Shown one piece after another: positions 42,108-52,786 of a stretch of 64,000 bases of DNA. The position numbers were made by a program, and so were the translations under genes. Under the pieces are notes generated by a model that had not been told where the DNA came from, did not search any database, and was given only the letters and a program-made list of their open reading frames with translations. Numbering within the stretch: the first letter of the stretch is position 1; each line of letters starts with the position of its first letter. The stretch is from Deltaproteobacteria bacterium (GTDB taxonomy: Bacteria > UBA10199 > DSSB01): contig JACKPJ010000003.1 in the NCBI GenBank assembly GCA_024233625.1, positions 93,253-157,252 on the forward strand. Direction: 5' to 3'.

Positions 42108-43414
42108 TTTGTTCCTTTTTCCCGAAATTTAGATTTTAAAATAAAAAAACTATCCTTTGCTGCTCGCAAGGTTTTGGCAATCTCATTTTCACCATGCTTT
42201 ACCGAAACAAAGCAGGCTTCAAAAGGAGACGGAGGCAAATAAATGCCATGCTGCAGCATTAAATGAAAGAAAGCTTTAAACATTTCCAAACGACTTGCCT
42301 GCACATCCTTCAGCTGACTCACTTTTTGATCAGTGAAAAATATCGAAAACATACCACAAACTGCATGCACCTGAACAGAAATCCCTGCTTGATCAGCAAG
42401 CTCTTTGAGCCCTTTTGCTAACCGCTCTGTCTTCTTTTGCAAGCTAAGATAAACTTTGGAATTGAGCTGTTTTAAGGTTGCAATTCCTGCAGCCATCGCT
42501 AAAGGATTCCCAGAAAGGGTTCCAGCTTGATAAACAGGGCCTTGAGGACTGACCAAATTCATGATCTTTCCCGCCCCTCCATAGGCCCCAACAGGCAGAC
42601 CTCCCCCAATGATTTTACCAAAAGTAGTCAAATCAGGTTTTAGATTAAAAAGCCCTTGAGCACCTTGGGGATGGACACGAAAACCTGTCATGACTTCATC
42701 AAAAATTAATAAAATCTTATTCTTTTGACATATTCTTTTAATCGCTTGAAGAAATCCTTTTTGAGGAAGTACGAGCCCCATATTTCCTGCAATAGGCTCA
42801 ATAATAATAGCTGCTACATCTTGAGAGTGTTTTTTGACCAAAGTATCAAACTTCTTTATGTCATTGTAGGGAGCCAACAAGGTATGTTTAACAAATTCTT
42901 TAGGCACTCCCAGACTGTCTGGCTGACTCAGTGTCATCGCTCCAGAACCTGCCTTCACCAATAAATAATCTGCATGACCATGATAAGCGCCAATAAATTT
43001 AACAATTTTGTTTTTACCCGTATAAGCTCTAGCCAAACGAATGGCTCCCATCACAGCTTCTGTTCCCGAGTTGACCAACCTGACTTTTTCTAAACTCGGA
43101 ATACGCTGACAAAGCAATTCCGCCATCTCAACTTCTAACTTGCAAGGAGCTCCAAAACTCGTCCCCAACTGTGCTGTTTCGCAGATAGCTTCAGTGACTT
43201 TAGGATGAGCATGACCTAAAATCATCGGACCCCAAGACCCTACATAATCGATATAGATATTTTTATCGACATCACTAATATAGGCTCCCCAAGCTTTTTC
43301 AATAAATAAGGGGTTTCCTCCTACTCCACGAAAAGCACGCACAGGACTATTAACTCCTCCTGGAAGAAGTAAATTAGCTTTTTTAAAAAGATTATCCGAT
43401 TTTTTATTTTGCAT
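42104..43414 (-). CDS. hemL: Glutamate-1-semialdehyde aminotransferase
   Basis: A 436-residue class-III PLP enzyme, starting at MQNKKSDNLFKKANLLLPGGVNSPVRAFRGVGG (43414; a GTG at 43426 is an alternative). Signatures are LVNSGTEAVMGAIRLARAYTG, YHGHAD, IIEPIAGNMG, FDEVMTGFRV and the PLP lysine in TFGKIIGGGLPVGAYGG (about 270). It makes 5-aminolevulinate from glutamate-1-semialdehyde in tetrapyrrole synthesis. The patatin gene follows with a four-base overlap. Confidence 0.96.
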   Translation of the reverse strand: MQNKKSDNLFKKANLLLPGGVNSPVRAFRGVGGNPLFIEKAWGAYISDVDKNIYIDYVGSWGPMILGHAHPKVTEAICETAQLGTSFGAPCKLEVEMAELLCQRIPSLEKVRLVNSGTEAVMGAIRLARAYTGKNKIVKFIGAYHGHADYLLVKAGSGAMTLSQPDSLGVPKEFVKHTLLAPYNDIKKFDTLVKKHSQDVAAIIIEPIAGNMGLVLPQKGFLQAIKRICQKNKILLIFDEVMTGFRVHPQGAQGLFNLKPDLTTFGKIIGGGLPVGAYGGAGKIMNLVSPQGPVYQAGTLSGNPLAMAAGIATLKQLNSKVYLSLQKKTERLAKGLKELADQAGISVQVHAVCGMFSIFFTDQKVSQLKDVQASRLEMFKAFFHLMLQHGIYLPPSPFEACFVSVKHGENEIAKTLRAAKDSFFILKSKFREKGTK

Positions 43415-43626
43415 ATTTATTGGCACTAAAAAATCAATCCGACAGAGTTGTTTAATATATTCATTGACAAGACTTAGTATGCGTCATTAATTGATTATCA
43501 TATTCATCTTTAGGAGCGTTAATACAGCACTCTTTATTGCCTTGGCAAGCTATTGTCAAATACCTAAATCAATAGATGGATAATTTAGATCATACGAGCC
43601 AAAATCAAATTGGGAGGATTATAATT

Positions 43627-44043
43627 ATGGAAAGCAAATATAAATCAATATTAAATCAGCTTACAAAAAAATTAGCTAGCCTCTTTGTTCTATTTTCAAT
43701 TGCATTTATCTACTCATGTGATTCCGACCCTACAGAAAAAATAGCTATTGAAATCAACCCTCTTTGCGTAGAGCTCCTCCCTGGGGAGAATCAACAATTC
43801 AATGCAAGCATTTTTATCAATGGAATTCTTCAAGAACCCAATCCTGACAACAATGCAGTCACATGGAGTGTTGAAGGGGGAAATATTAATGGAACAGTTA
43901 GCAATAATGCAGAAAACGCAGGATTCTATCAATCTCCTGAAGTCGAAAACTTACCTGATGAGGTTGTTATCTCTGCGACTAGCAAAGATGATTCGCAAAA
44001 ACGCGCTCAAGCCTCAATACTTTTTACAGGAAATTGTCCTTGA
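43627..44043 (+). CDS. Lipoprotein with Ig-like (BIG2-type) domain
   Basis: The start MESKYKSILNQL (43627) follows a good GGGAGG site; an ATG at 43576 lies upstream without one. The 138-residue product has a lipoprotein signal peptide ending in FIYSC and then a beta-sandwich region with VCVELLPGENQQFNASIFINGILQEPNPDNN and VTWSVEGGNINGTVSNNAENAGFYQSP, the pattern of bacterial Ig-like repeat domains. It overlaps the next gene, which starts with TTG on its stop. Confidence 0.72.
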   Translation: MESKYKSILNQLTKKLASLFVLFSIAFIYSCDSDPTEKIAIEINPLCVELLPGENQQFNASIFINGILQEPNPDNNAVTWSVEGGNINGTVSNNAENAGFYQSPEVENLPDEVVISATSKDDSQKRAQASILFTGNCP

Positions 44044-44816
44044 GCTTAAAAACTAAGTCAGCCATTGCGATAGTCGTTGCCCTTCCCCATGAAAGCAAAG
44101 CGGTCCTTTCACAGATGAAGGTTTCTGCAAAAACGAAATATCACCAAATTAAGCTCTACGAAGGCACCATTAAGCAAACACCTTGTCACTTAGTCATTAC
44201 AGGTATGGGTTTGGAAAGGGCTTATGAGGGTACGAGATTTTTTTTAGAGACACAAAAGCCTCAATACTTGATTAATATGGGTTATGCAGGAGGCTTAGAT
44301 CCCGAAATTAAAAATCCTGAAATGATCCTCGCAGATAAAATCTCTTTATATGATGAAGAGAAAAAAAATAAGAGTTGTCATGAACACGAAATTCAACTCA
44401 AACTTCCATTATTAGAAAAAATTCGAAAAATTCTCCAAAAAGAAAACGAAAAATTTCATCAAGGCAAATTACTCAGCGCAAGACATCCTATTCTTCAATC
44501 AAATAAAAAGCTTGAACTTCATGAAAGCTTAGAAGCTATTGCCATTGACATGGAGTCTTACTCTGTTATTCAAGCAGCGAATGAAAAAAACATTCCTGCA
44601 ATTTCTATGCGTTTTATTGTCGATGCACAAAAAGAAGAGCTAAGCGATACAAGCTCGTTTATTGATGATACTGGAAAAGTTAAACCCCTCAGTTTAATCA
44701 CGACCAGTGCAAAGAACCCCAAAATTTTACTGGAACTTCCTAGTTTAGCTATGTTAGCTCAAAAGGCACGGCAACACATGGAAGAAACCTTAATGATGAT
44801 TTTAGAGCATTTATAA
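44040..44816 (+). CDS. Nucleoside phosphorylase/hydrolase-like protein
   Basis: The start is TTG, either at 44034 or at 44040 where it overlaps the upstream stop as TTGA; the second gives 258 residues. It belongs to the purine nucleoside phosphorylase/MTAN superfamily: AIVVALPHESKAVL, VITGMGLERAYEGTRFFLE, LINMGYAGGLDPEIKNPEMILADKI and the catalytic AIDMESYSVIQAA. MTA/SAH nucleosidases, futalosine hydrolase and the hopanoid-associated HpnG share this pattern. The sequence does not decide among them. There is no signal peptide. Confidence 0.78.
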   Translation: MSLKTKSAIAIVVALPHESKAVLSQMKVSAKTKYHQIKLYEGTIKQTPCHLVITGMGLERAYEGTRFFLETQKPQYLINMGYAGGLDPEIKNPEMILADKISLYDEEKKNKSCHEHEIQLKLPLLEKIRKILQKENEKFHQGKLLSARHPILQSNKKLELHESLEAIAIDMESYSVIQAANEKNIPAISMRFIVDAQKEELSDTSSFIDDTGKVKPLSLITTSAKNPKILLELPSLAMLAQKARQHMEETLMMILEHL

Positions 44817-44911
44817 TGTGGAATATAAACTAAAAAACTTAAACCTACCCACTCCTTTGCTCTTCAAAAATTAAAAAACTCTTAAAGCAAATTCAAAAAG
44901 AAGGAAATAAA

Positions 44912-45916
44912 ATGCAATTAATAAACTCAAGAAAAAGAAACTTCTTAGGGATTATATTATTACTCACCTCATTAGTCAGCTGTGGAAAAGGCTGTCTCTC
45001 CGATAAAGAAAAGTCTCCTCACGTATTGGATTTTATGCCCGAAAGTACTGAACTCATCATGAACGTTAACATAGACAAAGTTATGCAAAATCCCTTGGGA
45101 CAGATTTTTCAAAAAGAAGCTCCGGAGGCCTGGAAAAAATGGGCCGCTCATTTTAGTTATTTATCCATTGCATTTGAAAAAGACAAAAATACTGGAGATC
45201 CAGAACCCACTGTTGTTGCAATTAAAACAAAAGAAGCTCCGTCAACTGTTCTCCAAAGCACTAAAGAATTTGCCAAGGCTATTGGAGAAGATTTTGATCT
45301 CCAAGAAGAAAAATATAGTGACATAACCTTATATGTTGAAAAATCTGAACTTGACCAAAGTGATCCACCTGCCTTTGCTTTTCTTGGGGATCATTTAGTC
45401 ATCGCTGACAAAAGTATCTTGAAAAAAGCTATCGATACTCTTCATGAAAAACTCCCCTCCGCTTCAAAAAATCAAAAATTGGTCAATGCTCTCAAAAATG
45501 TTGATACTAAAAAAGACATCTGGGCTTTAGCATTAATCTCTGAAGAAAGTCTTCAAGATCTCAAAAAGCGCTCAGGCAATCCCATGTTTGATGTGCCTGA
45601 CCTCAAAGCTTTTTCAATCGAGCTAGATTACCCTCAGGACCTTAATTTATCACTGGGAATTTGGGCACAAGATGCTGCGGCAGCTCAAAGTTTTACAAAA
45701 CAACTCAACGCAGCTTTAGATCTATTTGGCCCGCAAGCTAAAAAGGAATTTCCTCAATCTCAAAAAACGATCGAGAGTCTCAAAATTATTGCCCAAGAAG
45801 ACCGCGTGACTCTTTCAGCAAGTTTTGATAAGGAATTAATGGAAGAAGCAAAGCAAGGTTTAGAAAAAGCTATGCAAGAAGCCTTTAAAAAATTTGAAGA
45901 TAAAATTAAGCAATAA
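44912..45916 (+). CDS. Lipoprotein, first of a tandem paralog pair
   Basis: A 334-residue lipoprotein with lipobox LVSC at about 22-25 in an MQLINSRKRNFLGII-type signal peptide, AAAAGAAGGA Shine-Dalgarno site. The mature protein has an alpha/beta repeat pattern of a large extracytoplasmic protein (DFMPESTELIMNVNIDKVMQNPLGQIF, VDTKKDIWALALISEE). The following gene encodes a homolog with matching segments. No family is recognised with confidence; the overall pattern resembles DUF3352-type extracellular proteins. Confidence 0.7.
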   Translation: MQLINSRKRNFLGIILLLTSLVSCGKGCLSDKEKSPHVLDFMPESTELIMNVNIDKVMQNPLGQIFQKEAPEAWKKWAAHFSYLSIAFEKDKNTGDPEPTVVAIKTKEAPSTVLQSTKEFAKAIGEDFDLQEEKYSDITLYVEKSELDQSDPPAFAFLGDHLVIADKSILKKAIDTLHEKLPSASKNQKLVNALKNVDTKKDIWALALISEESLQDLKKRSGNPMFDVPDLKAFSIELDYPQDLNLSLGIWAQDAAAAQSFTKQLNAALDLFGPQAKKEFPQSQKTIESLKIIAQEDRVTLSASFDKELMEEAKQGLEKAMQEAFKKFEDKIKQ

Positions 45917-45938
45917 TTTTTTTTAGAAAGTTCATTTT

Positions 45939-46922
45939 ATGAAATGTTATTCACAAAAAAGATCATTCACTAATTTTTTACAAAAATACATTTTAGTTAT
46001 TTTCAGTGCGCTATTTCTGGTAAGTTGTGGTCGAGGTTGCCTACAAGAAAATGCGCCAACGCCGAAAAAAGAAACTGTCCAAGAGAAAGTCTCTGACTTT
46101 GAACTCATTCCAAAAGATCTCAATGTTGTCGCAGGCATGAACATGAGTAAAGTTCTAAGTTCCCCTATTGGATCTAAAATTCAGGACAAAATTCCTATTA
46201 TCGCCAAACCATTCATCAATGAACTGGATGAGGTTTCCTTTGCATGGAAAGCCAAGGAACTCGGCAGAGGTCCTGAAAAAATTCTTGGAATTCTAAGCGG
46301 AAAATTTGACTTACAAAAAGTGGAAGAACGCCTCAATGAATACTCCAAAAAAAATCAAGAAAAGTACCAAATCGAAGACTATAAAAATCACAAGTTATAT
46401 TATTTTCAGGAAAAACCCGCTGAAACTTTAAGTATTGTCGCTCAAAAAGTTGTGATTGGACATAAAGATTTGGTCATGCAAGTAGTTGATTTATCTCAAC
46501 AAGAAGCAGAACAACGAAAAGCAAATTCAATATTAAGTCAAAAAGATTTATTAAAGCAAATTAAGAGTATTGATACTAAAAAAATGTTATGGTTCGCGGC
46601 CATTGTTCCTGAAGGAAAAAATACAGACGACCCTACTAATAGTTCCTCCATACAAGCAGTTGATTTAACGATGGATTTTCCTGATGAATTGCATTTTGAA
46701 CTAGGCTTAACAACCCATTCTGAAAGCGAAGCAAAAGAAATGGAAAGCCAAGCGCTCTCGTATCAAATTCTCTTTGGAAAAAGACTCGCTCAGCAAGATC
46801 CTGCTTTTGCAAAAGCAATTGAAGGAATCAAAATTATGACTGACTCAAATCGTCTCATAATTTCTTTCACTCTTAACCAGGAACAAATAAAAAGCTTAGA
46901 AAAGATGAAGCTTGAACCTTAA
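45939..46922 (+). CDS. Lipoprotein, second of a tandem paralog pair
   Basis: A 327-residue lipoprotein with lipobox LVSC (about 29-32) after a basic, hydrophobic start. Its mature part parallels the previous gene: FELIPKDLNVVAGMNMSKVLSSPIGSKI against DFMPESTELIMNVNIDKVMQNPLGQIF, and SIDTKKMLWFAAIVPEG against NVDTKKDIWALALISEE. Both start their mature regions with CGxGCL. A gene duplication is therefore evident. It is 22 bases from the first copy and the two are in one transcript. Confidence 0.7.
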   Translation: MKCYSQKRSFTNFLQKYILVIFSALFLVSCGRGCLQENAPTPKKETVQEKVSDFELIPKDLNVVAGMNMSKVLSSPIGSKIQDKIPIIAKPFINELDEVSFAWKAKELGRGPEKILGILSGKFDLQKVEERLNEYSKKNQEKYQIEDYKNHKLYYFQEKPAETLSIVAQKVVIGHKDLVMQVVDLSQQEAEQRKANSILSQKDLLKQIKSIDTKKMLWFAAIVPEGKNTDDPTNSSSIQAVDLTMDFPDELHFELGLTTHSESEAKEMESQALSYQILFGKRLAQQDPAFAKAIEGIKIMTDSNRLIISFTLNQEQIKSLEKMKLEP

Positions 46923-47201
46923 TTCTTTTAAATACTACAGTTAACAAATAAAAAAATATAACTATTTGTTTTATTTGATATTTTCACTTCCCTTCACAAA
47001 AAAACGAACCTTTATGTGCTTTATCGCGTCATAAATAGTAGCAAGAAAGATAAAATATTGTTTTGCATTTTATGTCGCTCAATCTGATTTTGATGTAGAT
47101 TGGGATATATAATATATTAATGAAAATATTTTTAATTAGACAAAATCTTAGATTTTAGAGTCATAGAATCTAAAACGCAACCCTCAAAGGAGTTGAGTAA
47201 G
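46923..47201. other. Intergenic region of 279 bases
   Basis: No coding potential is visible. The region is AT-rich and must contain the promoter of the following gene. A good AAAGGAG site lies near its end. I could not identify a decisive promoter pair or a terminator for the preceding lipoprotein genes. Confidence 0.4.
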
Positions 47202-48818
47202 ATGAAAAGAAAAATACTTTTGAATCTAGCCATTATTTTTACATTAGTTTTACCTCTATCATTTAGTCAATCACTACTCGCACAAACTGCATTTAATAGC
47301 TTTGAAGGCAAAGTTCGAGAAAATCCAGAACTCATTGAAAATTATGTTACCTACCCATCGGACGTTCAAAAAAATATTTTGGAAGCTGCAAAAGAACCTC
47401 AACTTTTAGTCAGAGCACAGGACTTGCAAGAAAATTCCAAAGCGAATTTTCAACAACTGCTTGCTGGCTACTCGCAAAATGAGCAGTCTAAAATATGGAA
47501 TATAGTACGCTATCCCGAGCTTGTGAAAGAGATAACTCAAGGAGGAAAAAAATCTTCAAAAACACTTAAAAAAATTGCTAAGCGTTACCCTAGCTCAGTG
47601 CAAAAAGACATCCTAGATACTGGAAGAAAGCATTATAACACTTTAGTAAAAATCGATGCGCTCTATCGTGAGACCTCTCGCCAAGCAAATGGCATCATGA
47701 TAAATTACCCTAACAGTACGCAAAGAGCTTTTCGAGAGCTGCTCACTTATCCAGAAGTTATCAGTGCAATGAATGAAGATTTAAATTTTACAGTACTTAT
47801 GGGAGAAGCTTATCAAGAAAACCCTCGAGCGGTTTCGCAAATTTTTAGAGAAGAAAATATTCGCATCACGCGAAGAAACAATGAAGCCTTAGAAGACTGG
47901 AGAAGAGAGCTCGAAAATGATCCAGAGGCCATGCAAGAACTGCGACAATCTGCTAACGAATTCAATCAAGAGGCAGGCTATCTTGAGAGTGAAATTGCCC
48001 CTCCACAAAATACTTCAACAGTTCTTTTTAGCTTAAGCATTAATGCCTTTCCATATTGGTTCGGTTACCCTACTTGGTATAGTTATGGATACTGGAGACC
48101 TTACCCAAGTTGGTATCATTGTGGATGTTATTGGGGACCTGGAGATTCTTTCTTTGTCTTCGGTTTACCCTCTTTTTATTATACTCAATGGTACTTTTAC
48201 CAGCCAAGACATTATCACCGTCATCGTCATCTCTCAAATCACTATGTAAACCATTATTATCGTCACAGATCTGCTAATTATGGATTTCATCGTGCTGTCC
48301 ATCAATGGGAAAACGTCCATCAACGTAGTTTTGATAATCATTGGTATCAATATACGCGCACTGAATACCGCCAAAACAATACAAACTATAATCGGCAACA
48401 AACTTATCGCAAGGGAGATTCTCCTTCAATCAGACAAAGGTCTAAGGAAAACTATACACGTCAAAAACCAACTTCAATCTCAAATAGTCGTAACCAAAGG
48501 ATTCAGCGTGAAGAAAAACAGATCAGAACAAAAACCAAAACAAGTAGTTCACCTCGATATAAAGAGACTAAGCCTGCTACAAATTCGACAACTTATCGAA
48601 AACCAGGCATGAAAACAAACTCCTCATCCAGTCAAAGCTCAAAACAAGGGCGTTCCGCTGAAACTAATTCACAATATCGAGAGTCCTCTAGCACTACGCC
48701 AAATTTTCAGAGATCCAGTGGAGGTGAGTCTAGAAGTCGCTCGAGTTTTGGAGGACGCTCTGGAGGAGGGAGTTCAAGATCGATGGGAAGCTCGCGCTCG
48801 GGAGGAAGAGGTCGTTAA
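47202..48818 (+). CDS. Large exported protein with aromatic and Arg/Ser/Gly-rich C-terminus
   Basis: The ATG at 47202 follows AAAGGAG and is preferred to a TTG at 47193; the product has 538 residues. A signal peptide (about 1-27) precedes an alpha-helical region (28-270) with repeated YPxxVQ-type turns: ENYVTYPSDVQKNI, ENYVTYP, RYPELVKEI, RYPSSVQKDI, NYPNSTQRAF, TYPEVISAM. These are regularly spaced and look like internal repeats. Next comes an extremely aromatic stretch (YWFGYPTWYSYGYWRPYPSW, CGCYWG, about 285-345), a His/Arg/Tyr-rich zone, and a low-complexity Ser/Arg/Gly tail. It resembles envelope or matrix proteins of DUF3300-like type, but I make no firm family call. Confidence 0.65.
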   Translation: MKRKILLNLAIIFTLVLPLSFSQSLLAQTAFNSFEGKVRENPELIENYVTYPSDVQKNILEAAKEPQLLVRAQDLQENSKANFQQLLAGYSQNEQSKIWNIVRYPELVKEITQGGKKSSKTLKKIAKRYPSSVQKDILDTGRKHYNTLVKIDALYRETSRQANGIMINYPNSTQRAFRELLTYPEVISAMNEDLNFTVLMGEAYQENPRAVSQIFREENIRITRRNNEALEDWRRELENDPEAMQELRQSANEFNQEAGYLESEIAPPQNTSTVLFSLSINAFPYWFGYPTWYSYGYWRPYPSWYHCGCYWGPGDSFFVFGLPSFYYTQWYFYQPRHYHRHRHLSNHYVNHYYRHRSANYGFHRAVHQWENVHQRSFDNHWYQYTRTEYRQNNTNYNRQQTYRKGDSPSIRQRSKENYTRQKPTSISNSRNQRIQREEKQIRTKTKTSSSPRYKETKPATNSTTYRKPGMKTNSSSSQSSKQGRSAETNSQYRESSSTTPNFQRSSGGESRSRSSFGGRSGGGSSRSMGSSRSGGRGR

Positions 48819-48844
48819 AGTGGGCTGATTCCCCTACTCTGTCT

Positions 48845-49795
48845 TTATTTATTTCCATAATAGCTGACAAGCAGCTTGGCTTGTTCAAGAGCTGCAATAG
48901 ATTCTGCTTTCCGGTGTGAATTTTGCAAAACTACAGATTCGGCATAAAAAAAGGTAGGCTCTTCAGGAATTAAAGTTTTTGCTTGTTTTAGAAACTTTAT
49001 CGCTTCATCAATTTTATCCTGTTTCTCAAAAACATAGCTTAGCACTAAAAGATCATAGGCTTGTACAATTGCCGAAACAGGATTTTTTATTTTATTCTTC
49101 AAAGCTTCTTCGGCTGAAACCAAAATACTATGGGCTCTTTGAGCATTTAGCTCAGACTCTTGCTTAACAGCATCCATAATATCGATGAAACTACCTTTTT
49201 TATAACAAATTCCGAGAAGTTCATCGAAAAACCTTAACTTCACACAAAGTTTTAAACAGGATCTAATCTCGTTTTCAGCTCTATCTAATAATCGTTTTTG
49301 CTTTTCTCCGTCGACCAGCAAACTTTGCTTTCTTAATTCTTTAGCTTTGACAAATTTAATCTTACTCAGGTCCTTCGCATAGCTTGAATTCTTTGGATCT
49401 AAATCAAGAGCCTTTTTTATATTACTTTCAGCCTCATCCTTCTCACCCAAATGATATTGAGTCCTTCCTAGATTAGCATAAGAAGAAGCATCCTGATCAT
49501 TCAGACTGATAGCTTTTTTAAAGTACTTAGATGCAGAAAAATAATCTTTCGCATCAAGATAGATCTCAGCAAGTTCAGAATAGTTCTCTGCAACATTAGG
49601 ATCTTGCTCAATAGCTTTTAATAATTTAATTTGTTTTTGCTTGAGATCTCCTGATGCCGGATTTTTTTTATCAGAATTTTGTTTTGCTTCAAAATTTACT
49701 TGCTTAGCTTCGTTAATAAAACGTTCAACCTTATCAACTGACTCTAAACCAGCTTCCTTAGCTTCTGCTAGATTTCCTGAATTCATTGAGTTCAT
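48845..49795 (-). CDS. Tetratricopeptide-repeat protein
   Basis: The start MNSMNSGNLAEAKEAG (49795) follows AGGAG; an in-frame TTG at 49813 lies upstream. The 316-residue cytoplasmic protein has TPR motifs in succession: NVAENYSELAEIYLDAKDYFSASKYFKKAISL (quoted as its ends NVAENYSELAEIYLD and FKKAISL), NLGRTQYHLGEKDEAESNIKKALDLDP, and again in AIVQAYDLLVLSYVFEKQDKIDEAIKFLKQAKTLIPE. It probably scaffolds protein contacts. No catalytic domain is seen. It is downstream of acnA on the same strand, 83 bases away. Confidence 0.75.
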   Translation of the reverse strand: MNSMNSGNLAEAKEAGLESVDKVERFINEAKQVNFEAKQNSDKKNPASGDLKQKQIKLLKAIEQDPNVAENYSELAEIYLDAKDYFSASKYFKKAISLNDQDASSYANLGRTQYHLGEKDEAESNIKKALDLDPKNSSYAKDLSKIKFVKAKELRKQSLLVDGEKQKRLLDRAENEIRSCLKLCVKLRFFDELLGICYKKGSFIDIMDAVKQESELNAQRAHSILVSAEEALKNKIKNPVSAIVQAYDLLVLSYVFEKQDKIDEAIKFLKQAKTLIPEEPTFFYAESVVLQNSHRKAESIAALEQAKLLVSYYGNK

Positions 49796-49878
49796 GAAAA
49801 TTCTCCTGAACAAACAAAAATATATACATATCCGCTCATTGAATTAGAAGCGAAGATTTCTAGCTCAATATCCAAAAA

Positions 49879-52581
49879 TTACTTATTTGAGAGCAACTGC
49901 CTTAATACGAACTGCAAAATACCACCATGGCAGTAATACTCTATTTCGTCAGGAGTATCAATGCGCAATAAAACATTAAAATTTTTCTCCGATTCACCAT
50001 TTTTAGCAATCACCTTGAGTGTTTTCCTGGGCTGCAAATTATCTGCTAAGCCAATGATATTAAAGGTTTCATGCCCTGTCAGTCCAATACTTTCACTATT
50101 TTCATCAGGTAAAAACTGCAAAGGAAGAACTCCCATACCGATTAAATTACTTCGATGAATCCTTTCAAAACTTTCCGCGATCACTGCTTGCACACCCAGT
50201 AGTTTTGTTCCTTTAGCGGCCCAGTCTCTAGAAGATCCTGTTCCATATTCTTTTCCCGCTAAAATTATTAAAGGAACCTGATTTTCTTGATATTTCATCG
50301 CAGCATCATAAATGGGCATTTCTTCTTCTCCGGGAAGAAGTAAGGTCATTCCCCCCTCAGTTCCTGGAGCAAGCAGATTTCGTAAGCGAATATTCCCAAA
50401 AGTTCCCCGCATCATCACTTCATGATTTCCACGACGTGAACCAAAACTATTAAAGTCTTTAACAGCAACGCCATTATCCTTAAGATAACGTCCCGCTGGA
50501 GAATTCTCGGGAATAGCACCCGCTGGAGAAATATGATCAGTTGTCACAGAATCTCCCAACAAGGCTAAAACGCGAGCTCCATGAATGTCTTTTACAGGCT
50601 CAGGGTTAAGAGGCATATCCTCAAAATAAGGTGGATTTTTGACATAAGTGGAATCAGCCTCCCAAGTAAAAGTATCCCCTTTTGGGAAATCTAGTTGCTT
50701 CCAGGAATCATCTCCTTGAAAAACCTCACCATAGGAATCTTCAAACATATTTTCTTGAATGGCTTCGTGAATGGTCTCAGCAACTTCCTTCTGGCTAGGC
50801 CAAATATCTTTAAAATAGACTGGGTTTCCAGAAGAGTCTTCTCCTAAGGCCTCATGATACAAATCAATGTTCATTGTTCCAGCAATCGCATAAGCAACAA
50901 CCAAAGGCGGAGATGCTAAATAATTTGCCTTCACTTGAGGGTTAATCCTACCTTCAAAGTTTCGATTACCTGACAGTACGGCTGCACTGACAATATCCTT
51001 TTTTATAATAGCGTTACGGATAGGTTCTGAGAGAGGACCACTATTTCCGATACAGGTTGTACATCCATAGCCAACTACATTAAAACCTAAGTTTTCCAAA
51101 TAGCTGAGCAAACCAGCCTTTGATAGATACTCTGAGACAACTTTGGATCCTGGAGCCAAACTTGTCTTGACCCAAGGCTTGACTTGCAAACCTTTTTCAT
51201 AAGCTTTTTTTGCTAATAAGCCGGCCGCAATCATCACAGAGGGATTAGAGGTATTGGTACAACTCGTAATTGCTGCAATAACAACCGAGCCATTACTTAA
51301 TTCGAATTGTCTTTCGTTATACTTGACGTTAATAGACTTTTCTAGATCATCCTCACGATAGACATCCATTAATGCCTGATTAAATAAAGGCTTTGCTTGA
51401 TCTAAAGGAATTCTATCTTGAGGACGCTTAGGCCCTGCAAGACTTGGTACAACAGTCGAAATATCCAGTTCCAATGTATCCGTAAAAACAGGATCTTCCA
51501 TCTTGGAATGATGAAACATTCCCTGCTCTTTATAGTATTTTTCAGCTAGTTTGGCCTCATCATCACGACCTGTTAGTTTTAAATAACGAATGGATTCCTG
51601 ATCAATAGGAAAAAAGCCCATTGTCGCACCATATTCAGGTGCCATATTAGCAATAGTCGCTCGGTCGGGAAGACTGAGTTCACTCAAACCAGGACCATAA
51701 AATTCGACGAATTTACCCACGACTCCCTTTTTGCGAAGCATTTGAGTCACTGTCAGAACTAAATCAGTCGCTGTAGAACCTTCAGGTAGTTTTCCTGTTA
51801 ACTTAAAACCAACCACTTGAGGAATCAGCATTGAGATCGGTTGCCCTAACATGGCAGCCTCAGCTTCAATACCTCCAACTCCCCAACCAAGGACTCCCAA
51901 TCCATTGATCATAGTAGTATGCGAGTCGGTTCCCACCAAACTATCTGGAAACACCCAGGTTTTCCCATCGCAAGCCTGACCCCAAACTTGAGTAAATGCG
52001 GGAGCCGCTAAATGTTCCAAATTGACTTGATGCACAATACCCATCCCAGGAGGAACAACTCGAAAATTTCTAAATGCCTGTTGGCCCCAACGTAAAAAAC
52101 GATAACGCTCAGAGTTTCTCTGAAATTCAAGCTCTGTATTTTTTTGTAAAGCATCTTTTTGCCCATAAAAATCAACCTGTACGGAATGATCAATAACCAA
52201 ATCACAAGGTTGCAGAGGATTAATTTTGGTGGGGTCTCCGCCCATTTTTTGGATAGCTTCTCGCATGGCAGCCAAATCAACCACAGCAGGAACACCGGTA
52301 AAATCTTGCAAAAGAACACGGGCAGGTCTAAAAGCAATCTCTGTATCAGGCTCTTTTTGAGGATCCCAATTTGCCAAAGATTCAATTGCTTGACGACTCA
52401 GTGAATCACCACCCTCATGACGTAAAAGATTTTCTAAAAGAACTTTAAGCGAATTGGGCAATTTTGAAATTTTGTGATATCCTGATTCTGCAAGTACAGG
52501 CAGACTATAATAATAGTAATTTTGATGTCCTAACTTAAATTTTTTCAAAGTATGAAAACTATCTTTGGGTTCCGATGACAT
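49879..52581 (-). CDS. acnA: Aconitate hydratase A
   Basis: A 900-residue aconitase of the AcnA/IRP class, starting at [18 protein letters not shown] (52581) after GAGGAAACAA. Signature segments are [55 protein letters not shown], the Fe-S ligands Cys in [10 protein letters not shown] and [10 protein letters not shown], and [16 protein letters not shown] near the C-terminus. It converts citrate to isocitrate in the TCA cycle. Confidence 0.97.
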   Translation of the reverse strand: MSSEPKDSFHTLKKFKLGHQNYYYYSLPVLAESGYHKISKLPNSLKVLLENLLRHEGGDSLSRQAIESLANWDPQKEPDTEIAFRPARVLLQDFTGVPAVVDLAAMREAIQKMGGDPTKINPLQPCDLVIDHSVQVDFYGQKDALQKNTELEFQRNSERYRFLRWGQQAFRNFRVVPPGMGIVHQVNLEHLAAPAFTQVWGQACDGKTWVFPDSLVGTDSHTTMINGLGVLGWGVGGIEAEAAMLGQPISMLIPQVVGFKLTGKLPEGSTATDLVLTVTQMLRKKGVVGKFVEFYGPGLSELSLPDRATIANMAPEYGATMGFFPIDQESIRYLKLTGRDDEAKLAEKYYKEQGMFHHSKMEDPVFTDTLELDISTVVPSLAGPKRPQDRIPLDQAKPLFNQALMDVYREDDLEKSINVKYNERQFELSNGSVVIAAITSCTNTSNPSVMIAAGLLAKKAYEKGLQVKPWVKTSLAPGSKVVSEYLSKAGLLSYLENLGFNVVGYGCTTCIGNSGPLSEPIRNAIIKKDIVSAAVLSGNRNFEGRINPQVKANYLASPPLVVAYAIAGTMNIDLYHEALGEDSSGNPVYFKDIWPSQKEVAETIHEAIQENMFEDSYGEVFQGDDSWKQLDFPKGDTFTWEADSTYVKNPPYFEDMPLNPEPVKDIHGARVLALLGDSVTTDHISPAGAIPENSPAGRYLKDNGVAVKDFNSFGSRRGNHEVMMRGTFGNIRLRNLLAPGTEGGMTLLLPGEEEMPIYDAAMKYQENQVPLIILAGKEYGTGSSRDWAAKGTKLLGVQAVIAESFERIHRSNLIGMGVLPLQFLPDENSESIGLTGHETFNIIGLADNLQPRKTLKVIAKNGESEKNFNVLLRIDTPDEIEYYCHGGILQFVLRQLLSNK

Positions 52582-52786
52582 TTGTTTCCTCATTAAATTT
52601 AAATTTTTCAGGGGTCTATATTAATTTCGTTTACCTTAGCTATACGTAATATTTCTTCCATTAATGACTAAGATAATGATTTGTATCTTTTCTTATCTAA
52701 TCTCAATCTAATATTCAAGCACAGCTCAATAAAATATTTTATGACATGCTATATTTCCAGATTAACGCTAGAAAACGAGATAAAAC
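52582..52786. other. Intergenic region upstream of acnA
   Basis: This 205-base gap holds the acnA upstream sequence and the 3' side of the histidine kinase gene. It is AT-rich and apparently non-coding. No reliable promoter or terminator could be picked out. Confidence 0.3.

Noticed and set aside
43464..43495. TTGACA promoter upstream of the Ig-like lipoprotein
   Set aside because: A good -35 hexamer is present, but no acceptable -10 lies 16-18 bases downstream.
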